Shown here in pieces: positions 44,888 through 54,861 of a stretch of 64,000 bases of DNA (within the stretch, counting starts at the first letter, position 1; each line of letters begins with the position of its first letter). This DNA comes from Streptomyces paradoxus (GTDB lineage Bacteria; Actinomycetota; Actinomycetes; Streptomycetales; Streptomycetaceae): contig NZ_JACHGV010000003.1 in NCBI RefSeq assembly GCF_014202475.1, forward strand, positions 776,454-840,453. Reading direction: 5' to 3'. The notes below the pieces were generated by a model. The model had not been told where the DNA came from, ran no database searches, and saw only the letters and a program-made list of their open reading frames with translations. The position numbers were made by a program, and so were the translations under genes.

Positions 44888-45807
44888 ACCCCCTGGAGCT
44901 CCATGAAGGAGAAGGGGTTCTCGGAGCCGTAGACCGGAGCGAAGCCGAGCCGGGTGAGCCGCTGGTCGGCGACGCACTCCAGGTACTGCCGCATCGACTC
45001 GGTGTTCATGCCCGGGAGGCCGTCCCCGCACAGGTCGCGCGCGAACTGCAGCTCGGCCTCGACGGCCTCCCGGAGCATGTCCGTCACCTCCTGCTGGAGC
45101 CGGTCGTCGAACAGCTCCGGCTCCTCCTTGCGGACGGTGTCGACCACGTCGAAGGCGAAGGACATGTGCATCGTCTCGTCGCGGAACACCCAGTTCGTGC
45201 CGGTGGCCAGGCCGTGCAGCAGGCCCCGGCTGCGGAACCAGTAGACGTACGCGAAGGCGCCGTAGAAGAACAGGCCCTCGATGCACGCGGCGAAGCAGAT
45301 CAGGTTGAGCAGGAACCGGCGGCGGTCGGCCTGGGTCTCCAACCGGTCCAGCTTCTCCACCGAGTCCATCCACTTGAAGCAGAACGAGGCCTTCTCGCGG
45401 ATGGACGGGATGTTCTCCACGGCCGAGAAGGCCGCCGCACGGTCCTCCGGGTCGGGCAGATAGGTGTCGAGCAGCGTCAGATAGAACTGGACGTGCACGG
45501 CCTCCTCGAAGAGCTGACGGCTCAGATACAGCCGCGCCTCGGGGGAGTTGATGTGCTTGTACAGCGTCAGCACCAGGTTGTTCGCGACGATCGAGTCGCC
45601 CGTGGCGAAGAAGGCGACCAGCCGGCCGATCAGGTGCTGCTCCGCCGGCGACAGCTTGGCGAGGTCGGTGACGTCCGAGTGGAGGTCGACCTCCTCCACG
45701 GTCCAGGTGTTCTTGATGGCGTCCCGGTAGCGCTCGTAGAAGTCCGGGTAGCGCATGGGGCGCAGGGTGAGCTCGAAGCCGGGGTCGAGAAGGTTCTGGG
45801 TGCTCAT
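44800..45807 (-). CDS. nrdB: Ribonucleotide reductase class Ia small subunit
   Basis: A 335-residue R2 ferritin-like protein that houses the diiron-tyrosyl radical. Ligand and radical residues: D71, E102, H105 and radical Y109 (FEEAVHVQFY, the E-xx-H-xxx-Y spacing of E. coli R2), then FRDETMHMSF for the second half-site. Its ATG overlaps the nrdA stop (TAATG), so the subunits are coupled. With NrdA it makes dNDPs aerobically. Confidence 0.95.
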   Translation of the reverse strand: MSTQNLLDPGFELTLRPMRYPDFYERYRDAIKNTWTVEEVDLHSDVTDLAKLSPAEQHLIGRLVAFFATGDSIVANNLVLTLYKHINSPEARLYLSRQLFEEAVHVQFYLTLLDTYLPDPEDRAAAFSAVENIPSIREKASFCFKWMDSVEKLDRLETQADRRRFLLNLICFAACIEGLFFYGAFAYVYWFRSRGLLHGLATGTNWVFRDETMHMSFAFDVVDTVRKEEPELFDDRLQQEVTDMLREAVEAELQFARDLCGDGLPGMNTESMRQYLECVADQRLTRLGFAPVYGSENPFSFMELQGVQELTNFFERRPSAYQVAVEGTVDLDEDF

Positions 45808-48164
45808 TACTGGCAGGCCTCGCAGGACTCGGGGTTTTCCAGGGAGCAGGCGACCGCTTCGGGGTCCGGGGTGGCCTGCGCGGGGACGGTGGCCTGGGCG
45901 GCGCGGGCGATGCGGGTCGCCGGGCGCGAGCGCAGGTAGTACGTCGTCTTCAGCCCGGACTTCCAGGCGTAGGCGTACATCGAGGAGAGCTTGCCGATGG
46001 TCGGCGTCTCCAGGAACAGGTTCAGGGACTGGGACTGGTCCAGGAACGGGGTCCTGGCCGCCGCCATGTCGATCAGGCCGCGCTGCGGGATCTCCCACGC
46101 CGTGCGGTACAGGGCGCGCACGTCCTCGGGGATCCAGGCGAAGTCCTGCACCGAGCCGCTGGCCTCGCGCAGGGCCTCCCGGCTGCGGGCGTCCCACACG
46201 CCGAGCCGCTTCAGCTCGTCCACCAGGTAGGAGTTGACCTGGAGGAACTCGCCCGACAGCGTCTCGCGCTTGAACAGGTTGGACACCTGCGGCTCGATGC
46301 ACTCGTACACGCCCGCGATCGAGGCGATGGTGGCCGTGGGGGCGATCGCGAGGAGCAGCGAGTTGCGCATGCCGGTCGTGGCGATGCGCTCGCGCAGGGC
46401 CGCCCAGCGCTCCGGCCAGGTCAGCTCCGTGTCGTAGTGGTCGGGGTGCAGCACGCCCCGGGCCGTGCGGGTCTTCTCCCAGGCCGGCAGCGGTCCGTTG
46501 CGCTCGGCGAGATCGGCGGAGGCCTCGTACGCGGCGAGCATGATCCGCTCGGCGATGCGGGTGGAGAGCGCCTTCGCCTCGGGCGAGTCGAAGGGCAGGC
46601 GCAGCTTGAAGAAGACGTCCTGGAGGCCCATCGCGCCGAGGCCGACCGGGCGCCAGCGGGCGTTGGAGCGGCCCGCCTGCTCGGTCGGGTAGAAGTTGAT
46701 GTCGACGACCCGGTCGAGGAAGGTCACCGCCGTACGGACGGTCCCGTCCAGCCGCTCCCAGTCCAGATCGCCGGTCGATGTGTCGACAAAGGAACCCAGG
46801 TTGACCGAGCCCAGGTTGCAGACCGCCGTCTCCCCGTCGCTGGTGACCTCCAGGATCTCCGTGCAGAGGTTGGAGGAGTGGACGACGTGGCCGGGCTCGG
46901 CCGTCTGGTTGGCGGTGCGGTTGGCGGCGTCCTTGAAGGTCATCCAGCCGTTGCCGGTCTGCGCCAGGGTGCGCATCATGCGGCCGTACAGCTCACGGGC
47001 GGGCAGCGTCTTCTTCGCGAGGCCCTTCTCCTCGGCCGCCCGGTACGCGGCGTCGAACTCCTCGCCCCACAGGTCGACCAGCTCGGGCACGTCCGAGGGG
47101 GAGAACAGCGACCACTGCGCGTCGGCGTTCACGCGCCGCATGAACTCGTCCGGCACCCAGTGGGCGAGGTTCAGGTTGTGCGTGCGGCGGGCGTCCTCGC
47201 CGGTGTTGTCGCGCAGCTCCAGGAACTCCTCGATGTCGGAGTGCCAGGTCTCCAGGTAGACCGCGGCGGCGCCCTTGCGGCGGCCGCCCTGGTTCACGGC
47301 GGCGACCGAGGCGTCGAGGGTCTTCAGGAACGGGACGATGCCGTTGGAGTGGCCGTTGGTGCCGCGGATCAGGGAACCGCGGGCGCGGATGCGCGAGTAC
47401 GCGAGTCCGATGCCGCCGGCGTGCTTCGACAGCCGGGCCACCTGGTGGTACCGGTCGTAGATGGAGTCCAGCTCGTCCTTGGGGGAGTCGAGGAGGTAGC
47501 AGGACGACATCTGCGGGTGCCGCGTGCCCGAGTTGAAGAGGGTGGGGGAGGAGGGGAGGTAGTCGAGGCGGCTCATGAGCCCGTAGAGCGCGGCGACTTC
47601 GTCGACGGAGCGGGGAGTGTCGTCCTCGGCGAGACCGGCGGCGACTCGCAGCATGAAGTGCTGGGGCGTCTCGACGACCTTGCGGGTGTACGGGTGGCGC
47701 AGCAGATAGCGGCTGTGCAGGGTGCGCAGGCCGAAGTAGCCGAAGCGGTCGTCGGCGCCGGTGTCGATGAGCGCGTCGAGCCGGGCCGCGTGCAGCCGGA
47801 CGAACTCGGCGGTGCGGTCGGCGATGAGGCCCTCGCGGTGGCCGACCGCGACGGACTCGGTGAACGAGGTGACGCCCTGCGAGGCGGCCTCCTCGCGGAT
47901 GCCGATGGTCAGCAGCCGGGCGGCCAGCCAGGAGTAGGCGGGGTCCTCGGAGATCAGACCGGCCGCGGCCTCCGTCGCCAGCTCCCGCAACTCGCTCTCG
48001 TCGGCCTGCGCGGAGCGGCCGCGCAGCGCGGCGGCGGCGACCCGGCCGGGCTCGGCGTCGGGGAGGTCGGCGGTCAGCTCGGTCAGGGTCCGCAGCAGCG
48101 CGGCACCGGGGGCGTCGTGCTCTTCTTCGGTGGCTGAGACCGGTTCGGCTGGCGCGATGGTCAC
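45807..48164 (-). CDS. nrdA: Ribonucleotide reductase class Ia large subunit
   Basis: A 785-residue catalytic R1 subunit. Seen: SSCYLLDSPKDELDSIYDRY, the loop LKTLDASVAAVNQGGRRKGA, active-site NLCTEILE, YECIEPQVSNLFKRETLSGE and the C-terminal redox pair CEAC. The N-terminal domain keeps the position of an ATP cone, but the sequence is weak. The GTG start at 48164 follows GAGGGAGAG. Streptomyces also carry a B12-dependent class II enzyme elsewhere; the riboswitch upstream turns this class Ia operon down when cobalamin is plentiful. Confidence 0.95.
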   Translation of the reverse strand: MTIAPAEPVSATEEEHDAPGAALLRTLTELTADLPDAEPGRVAAAALRGRSAQADESELRELATEAAAGLISEDPAYSWLAARLLTIGIREEAASQGVTSFTESVAVGHREGLIADRTAEFVRLHAARLDALIDTGADDRFGYFGLRTLHSRYLLRHPYTRKVVETPQHFMLRVAAGLAEDDTPRSVDEVAALYGLMSRLDYLPSSPTLFNSGTRHPQMSSCYLLDSPKDELDSIYDRYHQVARLSKHAGGIGLAYSRIRARGSLIRGTNGHSNGIVPFLKTLDASVAAVNQGGRRKGAAAVYLETWHSDIEEFLELRDNTGEDARRTHNLNLAHWVPDEFMRRVNADAQWSLFSPSDVPELVDLWGEEFDAAYRAAEEKGLAKKTLPARELYGRMMRTLAQTGNGWMTFKDAANRTANQTAEPGHVVHSSNLCTEILEVTSDGETAVCNLGSVNLGSFVDTSTGDLDWERLDGTVRTAVTFLDRVVDINFYPTEQAGRSNARWRPVGLGAMGLQDVFFKLRLPFDSPEAKALSTRIAERIMLAAYEASADLAERNGPLPAWEKTRTARGVLHPDHYDTELTWPERWAALRERIATTGMRNSLLLAIAPTATIASIAGVYECIEPQVSNLFKRETLSGEFLQVNSYLVDELKRLGVWDARSREALREASGSVQDFAWIPEDVRALYRTAWEIPQRGLIDMAAARTPFLDQSQSLNLFLETPTIGKLSSMYAYAWKSGLKTTYYLRSRPATRIARAAQATVPAQATPDPEAVACSLENPESCEACQ

Positions 48165-48239
48165 GTGGGGCTCTCCCTCGCTCGGCACGGGGGCCTCGTC
48201 GAGGGCAGGGGGCAGCACACGAGCGCACGCGGCGTCGCG

Positions 48240-48445
48240 TCCACCGGCCCATTCCACGAGGCCCGGACGTCGGGGCACACCGGCCGGGTGGCCGGGTGCG
48301 CTGTCGGCAGGTCCTCGGACTGACGCCCATGCGCAGAAATGGGCATGGGTACACCGTTGCGGGACAGTTCCGGATTCGCACCGGATTCCCCTGCGGCGGC
48401 AGCGAGCATGAGCATACATCTTGTGTCGGGTTCCGGTGTCACCCC
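48240..48445 (-). ncRNA. Cobalamin riboswitch controlling nrdA-nrdB
   Basis: Read on the minus strand, the aptamer hallmarks occur in order: GGGAATCCGGTGCGAATCCGG, ACTGTCCCGCAACGGTGT and the B12 box GTCAGTCCGAGGACCTGCC (48306-48324). A cobalamin riboswitch ahead of class Ia nrd genes is established in S. coelicolor. The expression platform is in the remaining roughly 75 bases before the GTG. The ends given are approximate. Confidence 0.93.
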
Positions 48446-48490
48446 CAGATGTTGTGTCGCGGCTGTGTCAGAGCGTCAGCTTTACGTGAC

Positions 48491-48527
48491 AGCGGGCCGC
48501 CGTGACGCTTGGTCACGGCGGCCCGCT
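48491..48527. terminator. Bidirectional terminator
   Basis: A 16-bp perfect stem (48491-48506 with 48512-48527) lies between the end of the symporter gene and the nrd riboswitch; both neighbours are on the minus strand, so it ends the symporter transcript. Confidence 0.85.
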
Positions 48528-48560
48528 GCGGGGTGTTCGTGGTGGGCCGGGGCCCTGGAA

Positions 48561-50189
48561 TCAGTGCGCGGAACCAGCAGTCGCCGGCGGAAGCTCCACC
48601 TGGACCCCGGGGTCGCCCGCGTCGGCCGTGTAGTCCTCCGGCTTGGTCTCGTCGATGCCGTCGGGGGCCTTCAGGGCCTTCAGGACGAAGGTCAGGACCA
48701 CCGTCACCACCACGTTCAGGACGAACGCCGTGAGGCCGATGTAGCCGATCTCCCCGATGCCCGGGATCTCCTTCGCGGAGCCGCCGAAGTGCTTCTGGGT
48801 CGGGGAGGCCACGCCGTACGCGGCGACCGTGCCGTAGACCATGCCGACCGCCCAGCCCGCGAGCAGGGCCCAGCGGTGGAACCAGCGGGTGAACAGGCCG
48901 CCGACCAGGGCCGGGAAGGTCTGCAGGATCCAGATGCCGCCCAGCAACTGGAAGTTGATGGCGACCGTCTTGTCCATGGTGAGGACGAAGGCCAGGGCGC
49001 CGACCTTCACCAGCAGCGACACCAGCTTGGAGACCTTGGTCTCCTGCGCGGGAGTCGCGTCCGGCTTGATGAAGTCCTTGTAGATGTTGCGGGTGAAGAG
49101 GTTCGCGGCCGCGATGGACATGATGGCCGCGGGCACCAGCGCGCCGATGCCGATCGCCGCGAACGCCACGCCCGCGAACCAGTCCGGGAACATCGTCTCG
49201 AACAGCTGCGGGATCGCCAGCTGCCCGTTCTGCACCTTGATCCCGGCCGCGATCGCCATGAACCCGAGCAGCGCCAGCAGACCCAGCATCAGCGAGTACA
49301 GCGGCAGGATCGTGGTGTTGCGACGGATCACCTCACGGCTCTTCGAGGACAGCGTCGCCGTGATCGAGTGCGGGTACATGAAGAGCGCGAGGGCGGAGCC
49401 CAACGCCAGCGTGGCGTACGTCCACTGGCCCGGCTCGGCCGGTGTCAGCGCACCGCGCGGCGCACCCGTGGCCGGGTTGGTCTGGCTGTACGCCTCGCCG
49501 GCCTTGGCGAAGATGTCGTCGAAGCCGCCGAGCTTGATCGGGATGTAGATGATCGCCACGGCGATGACGATGTAGATCAGCGTGTCCTTCACGAACGCGA
49601 TGAGTGCGGGGGCCCGCAGGCCCGAGGAGTACGTGTACGCCGCCAGTACGCCGAACGCGATCAGCAGCGGCAGGTCCTTGATGAACCAGTTGGTGTTCTC
49701 GCCGCCGCCGACGCCCATCACGTCCAGCACGGCCTGGATGCCGACCAGTTGGAGCGCGATGTAGGGCATCGTCGCGAGGATGCCGGTGAGGGCCACGGCC
49801 AGCGACAGGCCCTTCGAGCCGAAGCGGCCGCGCACGAAGTCGGAGGTCGTGACGTAGCCGTGCTTGTGGGACACCGACCACAGGCGGGGGAGGAAGGTGA
49901 AGATCAGCGGGTACACCAGGATCGTGTACGGCACCGCGAAGAAGCCGGCCGCGCCCGCCGCGTAGATCGCCGCCGGCACGGCGACGAAGGTGTACGCCGT
50001 GTACAGGTCGCCGCCGAGCAGGAACCAGGTGATCCAGGTGCCGAACGAGCGTCCGCCCAGGCCCCATTCGTCGAGGCTGTGCTCGTTCTCGGCCTTGCGC
50101 CAGCGCGCGGCCAGGAAGCCCATGACCGTCACGGCCAGGAAGAAGAAGATGAAGACGCCGAGCGCGACGCCGTTCACGCCGTCCTTCAC
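48561..50189 (-). CDS. MctP-like sodium:solute symporter
   Basis: A 542-residue membrane protein of the SSS family with about thirteen helices. The family landmarks WGLGGRSFGTWITWFLLGGD near residue 42 and the long GALVPAAIMSIAAANLFTRN helix are visible. It is most like the MctP monocarboxylate uptake proteins (lactate, pyruvate, propionate). The GTG start overlaps the stop of the DUF3311 gene (GTGA), the usual two-gene arrangement of this symporter type. Confidence 0.9.
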   Translation of the reverse strand: MKDGVNGVALGVFIFFFLAVTVMGFLAARWRKAENEHSLDEWGLGGRSFGTWITWFLLGGDLYTAYTFVAVPAAIYAAGAAGFFAVPYTILVYPLIFTFLPRLWSVSHKHGYVTTSDFVRGRFGSKGLSLAVALTGILATMPYIALQLVGIQAVLDVMGVGGGENTNWFIKDLPLLIAFGVLAAYTYSSGLRAPALIAFVKDTLIYIVIAVAIIYIPIKLGGFDDIFAKAGEAYSQTNPATGAPRGALTPAEPGQWTYATLALGSALALFMYPHSITATLSSKSREVIRRNTTILPLYSLMLGLLALLGFMAIAAGIKVQNGQLAIPQLFETMFPDWFAGVAFAAIGIGALVPAAIMSIAAANLFTRNIYKDFIKPDATPAQETKVSKLVSLLVKVGALAFVLTMDKTVAINFQLLGGIWILQTFPALVGGLFTRWFHRWALLAGWAVGMVYGTVAAYGVASPTQKHFGGSAKEIPGIGEIGYIGLTAFVLNVVVTVVLTFVLKALKAPDGIDETKPEDYTADAGDPGVQVELPPATAGSAH

Positions 50190-50452
50190 TGCGACGCACC
50201 GCCCTTCGCGGCCGAGCGGGCGCGCTGGTCACGCTGCCAGAGCTTGTAGGCGATCATCGTCAGGACGGTGGAGATGAGCACCCACGCCATCTGGTACCAG
50301 TAGAAGAACGGGATCCCGATGAAGGCCGGGTCGGTCTTGGCGTACGAGCCGACCCACAGCATGGCCACGAACGGCGCTATGAGGCAGACGGCGATGACGA
50401 CGCGCATGGGCGTCACCACCGGCCCTCCGCTGACTTCCGGTGCTTGCGACAT
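50186..50452 (-). CDS. DUF3311 symporter partner
   Basis: An 88-residue protein with two transmembrane helices (VVIAVCLIAPFVAMLWVGSY and FFYWYQMAWVLISTVLTMIA) and a basic tail. DUF3311 proteins are encoded directly before MctP-type symporters and are thought to be small subunits of them. Coupled to the symporter gene. Confidence 0.9.
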   Translation of the reverse strand: MSQAPEVSGGPVVTPMRVVIAVCLIAPFVAMLWVGSYAKTDPAFIGIPFFYWYQMAWVLISTVLTMIAYKLWQRDQRARSAAKGGASQ

Positions 50453-50595
50453 CAGGCGGCTCCGTCCCCTTGGTGATCACCTGTAGTGCGCAGGCAATCT
50501 AGGTCAGGGTGCGGCGACAGCGGAACCCCTCGTCCGCAATGCGGTACCCAACCGAAACCAGGCCCCAGCAGCGGCGGAAGCCCTGCCGGTGCCCC

Positions 50596-51436
<841 letters not shown>

Positions 51437-51564
51437 ATTCCCTGTGGTCTACCAGCAGTATGCCGTGCCCGCCCGGGTTTTCGCTGGCTTCTTACTTAAA
51501 GGTTCCTGCATATGTAGGTCGCATAACGGCTGGTCAGGGCTGTATCGGGAGCCTTGACAGGCTT

Positions 51565-51580
51565 CGTGGTCTGGTCCAAG
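51565..51580. promoter_or_regulatory. dre-like site 1 upstream of dasA
   Basis: CGTGGTCTGGTCCAAG fits the dre pattern (TGGTC-N2-GTCCA), 92 bases before the dasA start. Confidence 0.65.
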
Positions 51581-51588
51581 CTCCCCGT

Positions 51589-51604
51589 ACTGGTCTACAC
51601 CATT
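51589..51604. promoter_or_regulatory. dre site 2 upstream of dasA
   Basis: ACTGGTCTACACCATT matches dre at most positions. With the site at 51565 it forms the double operator known for dasA promoters. Confidence 0.8.
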
Positions 51605-51671
51605 GGTCCAGGCCCGGCCCCACGTTCACTGCGAGGAGCCAGGGGGTTGTGGGATCCCTGAGGAGGGTGGC

Positions 51672-52952
51672 GTGAAGCGCAAGCTGATATCCGCGATCGG
51701 TATCGCGGGCATGATGGTCTCCATCGCGGCGTGCGGGGGCGAGGGTGACGGGGGTTCCGACAAGGGCGCGGACGCCAAGGAGCTGACCGTCTGGCTCACC
51801 GTCGACGCCCAGAACAACTGGCCCGGACTGGTGAAGGCCGCCGACGCCGCGGTGAAGAAGAAGCACCCCGGCCTCAAGATCAACCACGAGTACTACGGCT
51901 GGCCCGACAAGAACGCCAAGCTCGACGCCGTCCTCGCCACGGACAAGGCCCCCGACGTGGTCGAGATGGGCAACACCGAGATGCTCGGCTACATGGTCAA
52001 GGGCGCCTTCGCCCCCCTCGACCAGGCGAAGTTCGACAACTCCGACGCCTGGCTGGACGGCCTCAAGGCCTCGGTCACCTACGAGGGCAAGACCTACGGC
52101 GTGCCCTACTACGCCGGCGGCCGCGTCGCCAACTGGCGCAAGGACGTGGCGGCTTCCGTCGGGGTGAAGTCCACACCCAAGACGTACAAGGAGCTCACCG
52201 CCGCCCTGGACAAGATCCAGAAGAAGCAGGGCGACAAGTTCAGCGCCTGGTACCAGCCCACCCGCGACTGGTACGCGGCCATGTCCTTCGTCTACGACGC
52301 CGGCGGCGCCATCGCCACCGAGTCGGGCGGCCAGTGGAAGGCCTCCCTCTCCTCGCCCGAGTCCCTCAAGGGCCTGAAGGAGTTCAAGAACGTCGTCGAC
52401 TCGTACATGCACGGCGACAAGACCAAGGACGAGTCCGACCGCTACATCGTCTACGGCCAGGGCAAGTCCTCCATGATCTTCGCCGCCGCCTGGGAGGGCG
52501 CCACCGCCGAGGACCCGAAGAACGACAAGACCGGCAAGCTCAAGGGCAACCTCGAGAACTTCGTGATGCCCGGCCCGTCCGGCAAGAACATGCCCGTCTT
52601 CCTGGGCGGCTCCGACCTCGCCGTGCCGGTGAAGTCCGACGCGCAGGCCCTGGCCGCCGAGTGGATCAACGCGTTCGCCGGCTCCTCCGGGCAGAAGGGC
52701 CTGATGGCCAAGGGCAACCTGCCCAACAACAAGACGGACCTCGCCACGCTCAAGAACGACCCGAAGACGGCCGTCCCCGCCACCGCGGCCGAGTCCAACT
52801 GGTTCGTCCCGATGGCTCCCGGCTGGGGCCAGGTCGAGAAGGCGCAGATCCTGCAGACCATGCTGCAGAGCATCGGCACCGGCAAGAAGTCCGTCGAGGC
52901 CGCCGCCAAGGAGGCGGACGCCGCGATCGACAAGGTCATCAACACCAAGTGA
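51672..52952 (+). CDS. dasA: Chitooligosaccharide ABC transporter binding lipoprotein DasA
   Basis: A 426-residue family 1 extracellular sugar-binding lipoprotein. A 20-residue signal peptide ends in the lipobox SIAAC (C21). The mature part shows the periplasmic-binding fold (ELTVWLTVDAQNNWPGL, then VPYYAGGRVANWRKD). DasA binds chitobiose and longer chitin oligomers and delivers them to DasB/DasC; the energising ATPase MsiK is encoded elsewhere. The GTG follows GGAGGGTGG. Expression is under DasR. Confidence 0.95.
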   Translation: MKRKLISAIGIAGMMVSIAACGGEGDGGSDKGADAKELTVWLTVDAQNNWPGLVKAADAAVKKKHPGLKINHEYYGWPDKNAKLDAVLATDKAPDVVEMGNTEMLGYMVKGAFAPLDQAKFDNSDAWLDGLKASVTYEGKTYGVPYYAGGRVANWRKDVAASVGVKSTPKTYKELTAALDKIQKKQGDKFSAWYQPTRDWYAAMSFVYDAGGAIATESGGQWKASLSSPESLKGLKEFKNVVDSYMHGDKTKDESDRYIVYGQGKSSMIFAAAWEGATAEDPKNDKTGKLKGNLENFVMPGPSGKNMPVFLGGSDLAVPVKSDAQALAAEWINAFAGSSGQKGLMAKGNLPNNKTDLATLKNDPKTAVPATAAESNWFVPMAPGWGQVEKAQILQTMLQSIGTGKKSVEAAAKEADAAIDKVINTK

Positions 52953-52958
52953 CCTTCG

Positions 52959-52987
52959 GGCGGGGCCCCACCGGGTGGGGCCCCGCC
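52959..52987 (+). terminator. Intercistronic hairpin between dasA and dasB
   Basis: A 13-bp GC-only stem (52959-52971 with 52975-52987) and 3-base loop starts 6 bases after the dasA stop. Probably a partial terminator or mRNA stabiliser giving more DasA than permease. Confidence 0.75.
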
Positions 52988-53023
52988 GTCGTCAAGACCT
53001 GAGGGACCGCCGAGGAGCGCGCG

Positions 53024-54013
53024 ATGAGTGCCGCAGACACCCACATCCCTGCCAAGGTGCCGCCACCGCGGCAGGCACCCCCGCCACCCCCCGACAGCCG
53101 GCGTCCCCGCGGGCAGCGCACGTCGGGCGGGGCCGCGGTCCCCTGGCTGCTGCTCGCGCCCTGCCTGCTGATCCTCGCCCTGGTCATGGGCTATCCGCTG
53201 GCCCGCCTGGTCACCCTGTCCTTCCAGAAGTTCGGCCAGTCCCAGCTGTGGGGCTTCCAGCCGGCCGAGTCGGTCGGCTTCGACAACTTCGCCAAGGTGC
53301 TGGGCGACGGCGAGTTCTGGGCCGTCGTCCTGCGCACCATCGTCTTCGCGGGCGGCGCCGTCGTCCTCACGATGGTGATCGGCATGGCGCTGGCCCTGCT
53401 GCTCCAGCGGGTCTCGGGCTGGCTGAAGGTGCTCATCAACATCGTGCTGGTGGCCAGCTGGGGCATGCCGGTGATCGTCGCCACCACGGTCTTCAAGTGG
53501 CTCTTCGACTCCGACTACGGCGTCTTCAACGCGCTGCTGAGCAAGCTGCCCGGCGTCGACATGGTCGGCCACAACTGGTTCGCCAGCGGACCCGAGGGTC
53601 TGGCCGTGATCATGCTGCTGGTGATCTGGGGAGCCGTGCCGTTCGTGGTCATCACGCTCAGCGCCGGTCTCACCCAGGTCCCCAAGGAGCTGGAGGAGGC
53701 CGCCCGCCTGGACGGCGCCGGCTCCTGGGGCGTCTTCCGCTACGTCACCCTGCCCGTCCTCAAGCCGATCATCGTGATGCTCACGACCCTGTCGGTCATC
53801 TGGGACATGGGCGTCTTCCCCCAGGTGTTCGTCATGCGGGGCGGCCACCCCGAGCCGGAGTTCCAGGTCCTCAACACCTACTCCTACGACCGGGCCTTCG
53901 TCGTCAACGACTACGCCCAGGGCTCGGCCATCGCGCTGATCACCGTCCTGCTGCTGCTCGGCGTGGTCGCCGTCTACATGCGGCAGATGCTGAAGATCGG
54001 AGAGGTCGAATGA
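53024..54013 (+). CDS. dasB: Chitooligosaccharide ABC permease DasB
   Basis: A 329-residue MalF-type permease with six helices after a Pro/Arg-rich cytoplasmic N-terminus. The EAA loop is ELEEAARLDGAGSWGVFRYV. With DasC it forms the membrane channel. The stop overlaps the dasC start. Confidence 0.94.
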   Translation: MSAADTHIPAKVPPPRQAPPPPPDSRRPRGQRTSGGAAVPWLLLAPCLLILALVMGYPLARLVTLSFQKFGQSQLWGFQPAESVGFDNFAKVLGDGEFWAVVLRTIVFAGGAVVLTMVIGMALALLLQRVSGWLKVLINIVLVASWGMPVIVATTVFKWLFDSDYGVFNALLSKLPGVDMVGHNWFASGPEGLAVIMLLVIWGAVPFVVITLSAGLTQVPKELEEAARLDGAGSWGVFRYVTLPVLKPIIVMLTTLSVIWDMGVFPQVFVMRGGHPEPEFQVLNTYSYDRAFVVNDYAQGSAIALITVLLLLGVVAVYMRQMLKIGEVE

Positions 54014-54852
54014 GCACGCTCGCCGGAGCCGGCCGCCGCAAGTCGCGGCTGGGCTGGAACCTCCTCGGCCTCCTGGTCTTCGTCACCGCCGGCTTCCCGC
54101 TCTACTGGATGCTCAACACCGCGTTCAAGCCCGCCAAGGACGCCATCGACGCGGACCCGAGCCTGCTGCCGACCGGCATCACCCTCGACAACTTCACCCG
54201 GGCGCTGGACATCGCCGACTTCTGGGGCCCGGTCGGCCGCAGCATGGTGGTGTCGCTCGCGGTGGTCGTCATCGGCATGGTGGTCGGGCTGCTGGCCGCG
54301 CTCGCCATCTCCCGGTTCGCCTTCCGCGGCCGCAAGATCGTGATCGTGGGCATCCTCGCGGTCCAGATGGTCCCGCTGGTCGCCATGATCATCCCGGTGT
54401 TCCTGCTGCTCAACGACCTGGGCCAGTACGACCGGCTGACCGGCCTCATCATCACGTACCTGACCTTCATCCTGCCGTTCACGGTCTGGACGCTCCGGGG
54501 CTTCATCGTCAACATCCCGAAGGAACTGGAGGAAGCGGCCATGGTCGACGGCTGCTCCCGCACCGGCGCCTTCCTCCGGGTCGTCTTCCCGCTCCTGGCC
54601 CCCGGCATGGTCGCCACCTCGGTCTACGGTTTCATCCAGGCCTGGAACGAGTACCTGTACGCCCTGATGCTGCTCAGCCAGAAGAACCAGACCGCGACCG
54701 TCTGGCTGGGCAACTTCACCACCAAGCACGGCACCGAATACGCCCCGATGATGGCCGGAGCCACGATGATGGCCGTGCCGATCGTCGCCCTCTTCCTCCT
54801 CGTCCAGCGCAAGATGGCCGCGGGCCTGACCGCGGGCGCCGTGAAGGGATGA
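54010..54852 (+). CDS. dasC: Chitooligosaccharide ABC permease DasC
   Basis: A 280-residue MalG-type permease with six helices. The EAA loop reads ELEEAAMVDGCSRTGAFLRV. The ATG overlaps the dasB stop (ATGA), and the next gene, for the intracellular hexosaminidase, starts 10 bases after its stop. Confidence 0.94.
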   Translation: MSTLAGAGRRKSRLGWNLLGLLVFVTAGFPLYWMLNTAFKPAKDAIDADPSLLPTGITLDNFTRALDIADFWGPVGRSMVVSLAVVVIGMVVGLLAALAISRFAFRGRKIVIVGILAVQMVPLVAMIIPVFLLLNDLGQYDRLTGLIITYLTFILPFTVWTLRGFIVNIPKELEEAAMVDGCSRTGAFLRVVFPLLAPGMVATSVYGFIQAWNEYLYALMLLSQKNQTATVWLGNFTTKHGTEYAPMMAGATMMAVPIVALFLLVQRKMAAGLTAGAVKG

Positions 54853-54861
54853 CCTCACCCG

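Noticed and set aside
46437..48137. 566-codon plus-strand ORF
   Set aside because: Antisense shadow of nrdA, where the R1 motifs are unmistakable.
48339..50249. 636-codon plus-strand ORF
   Set aside because: Antisense to the SSS symporter and riboswitch; no recognisable fold.
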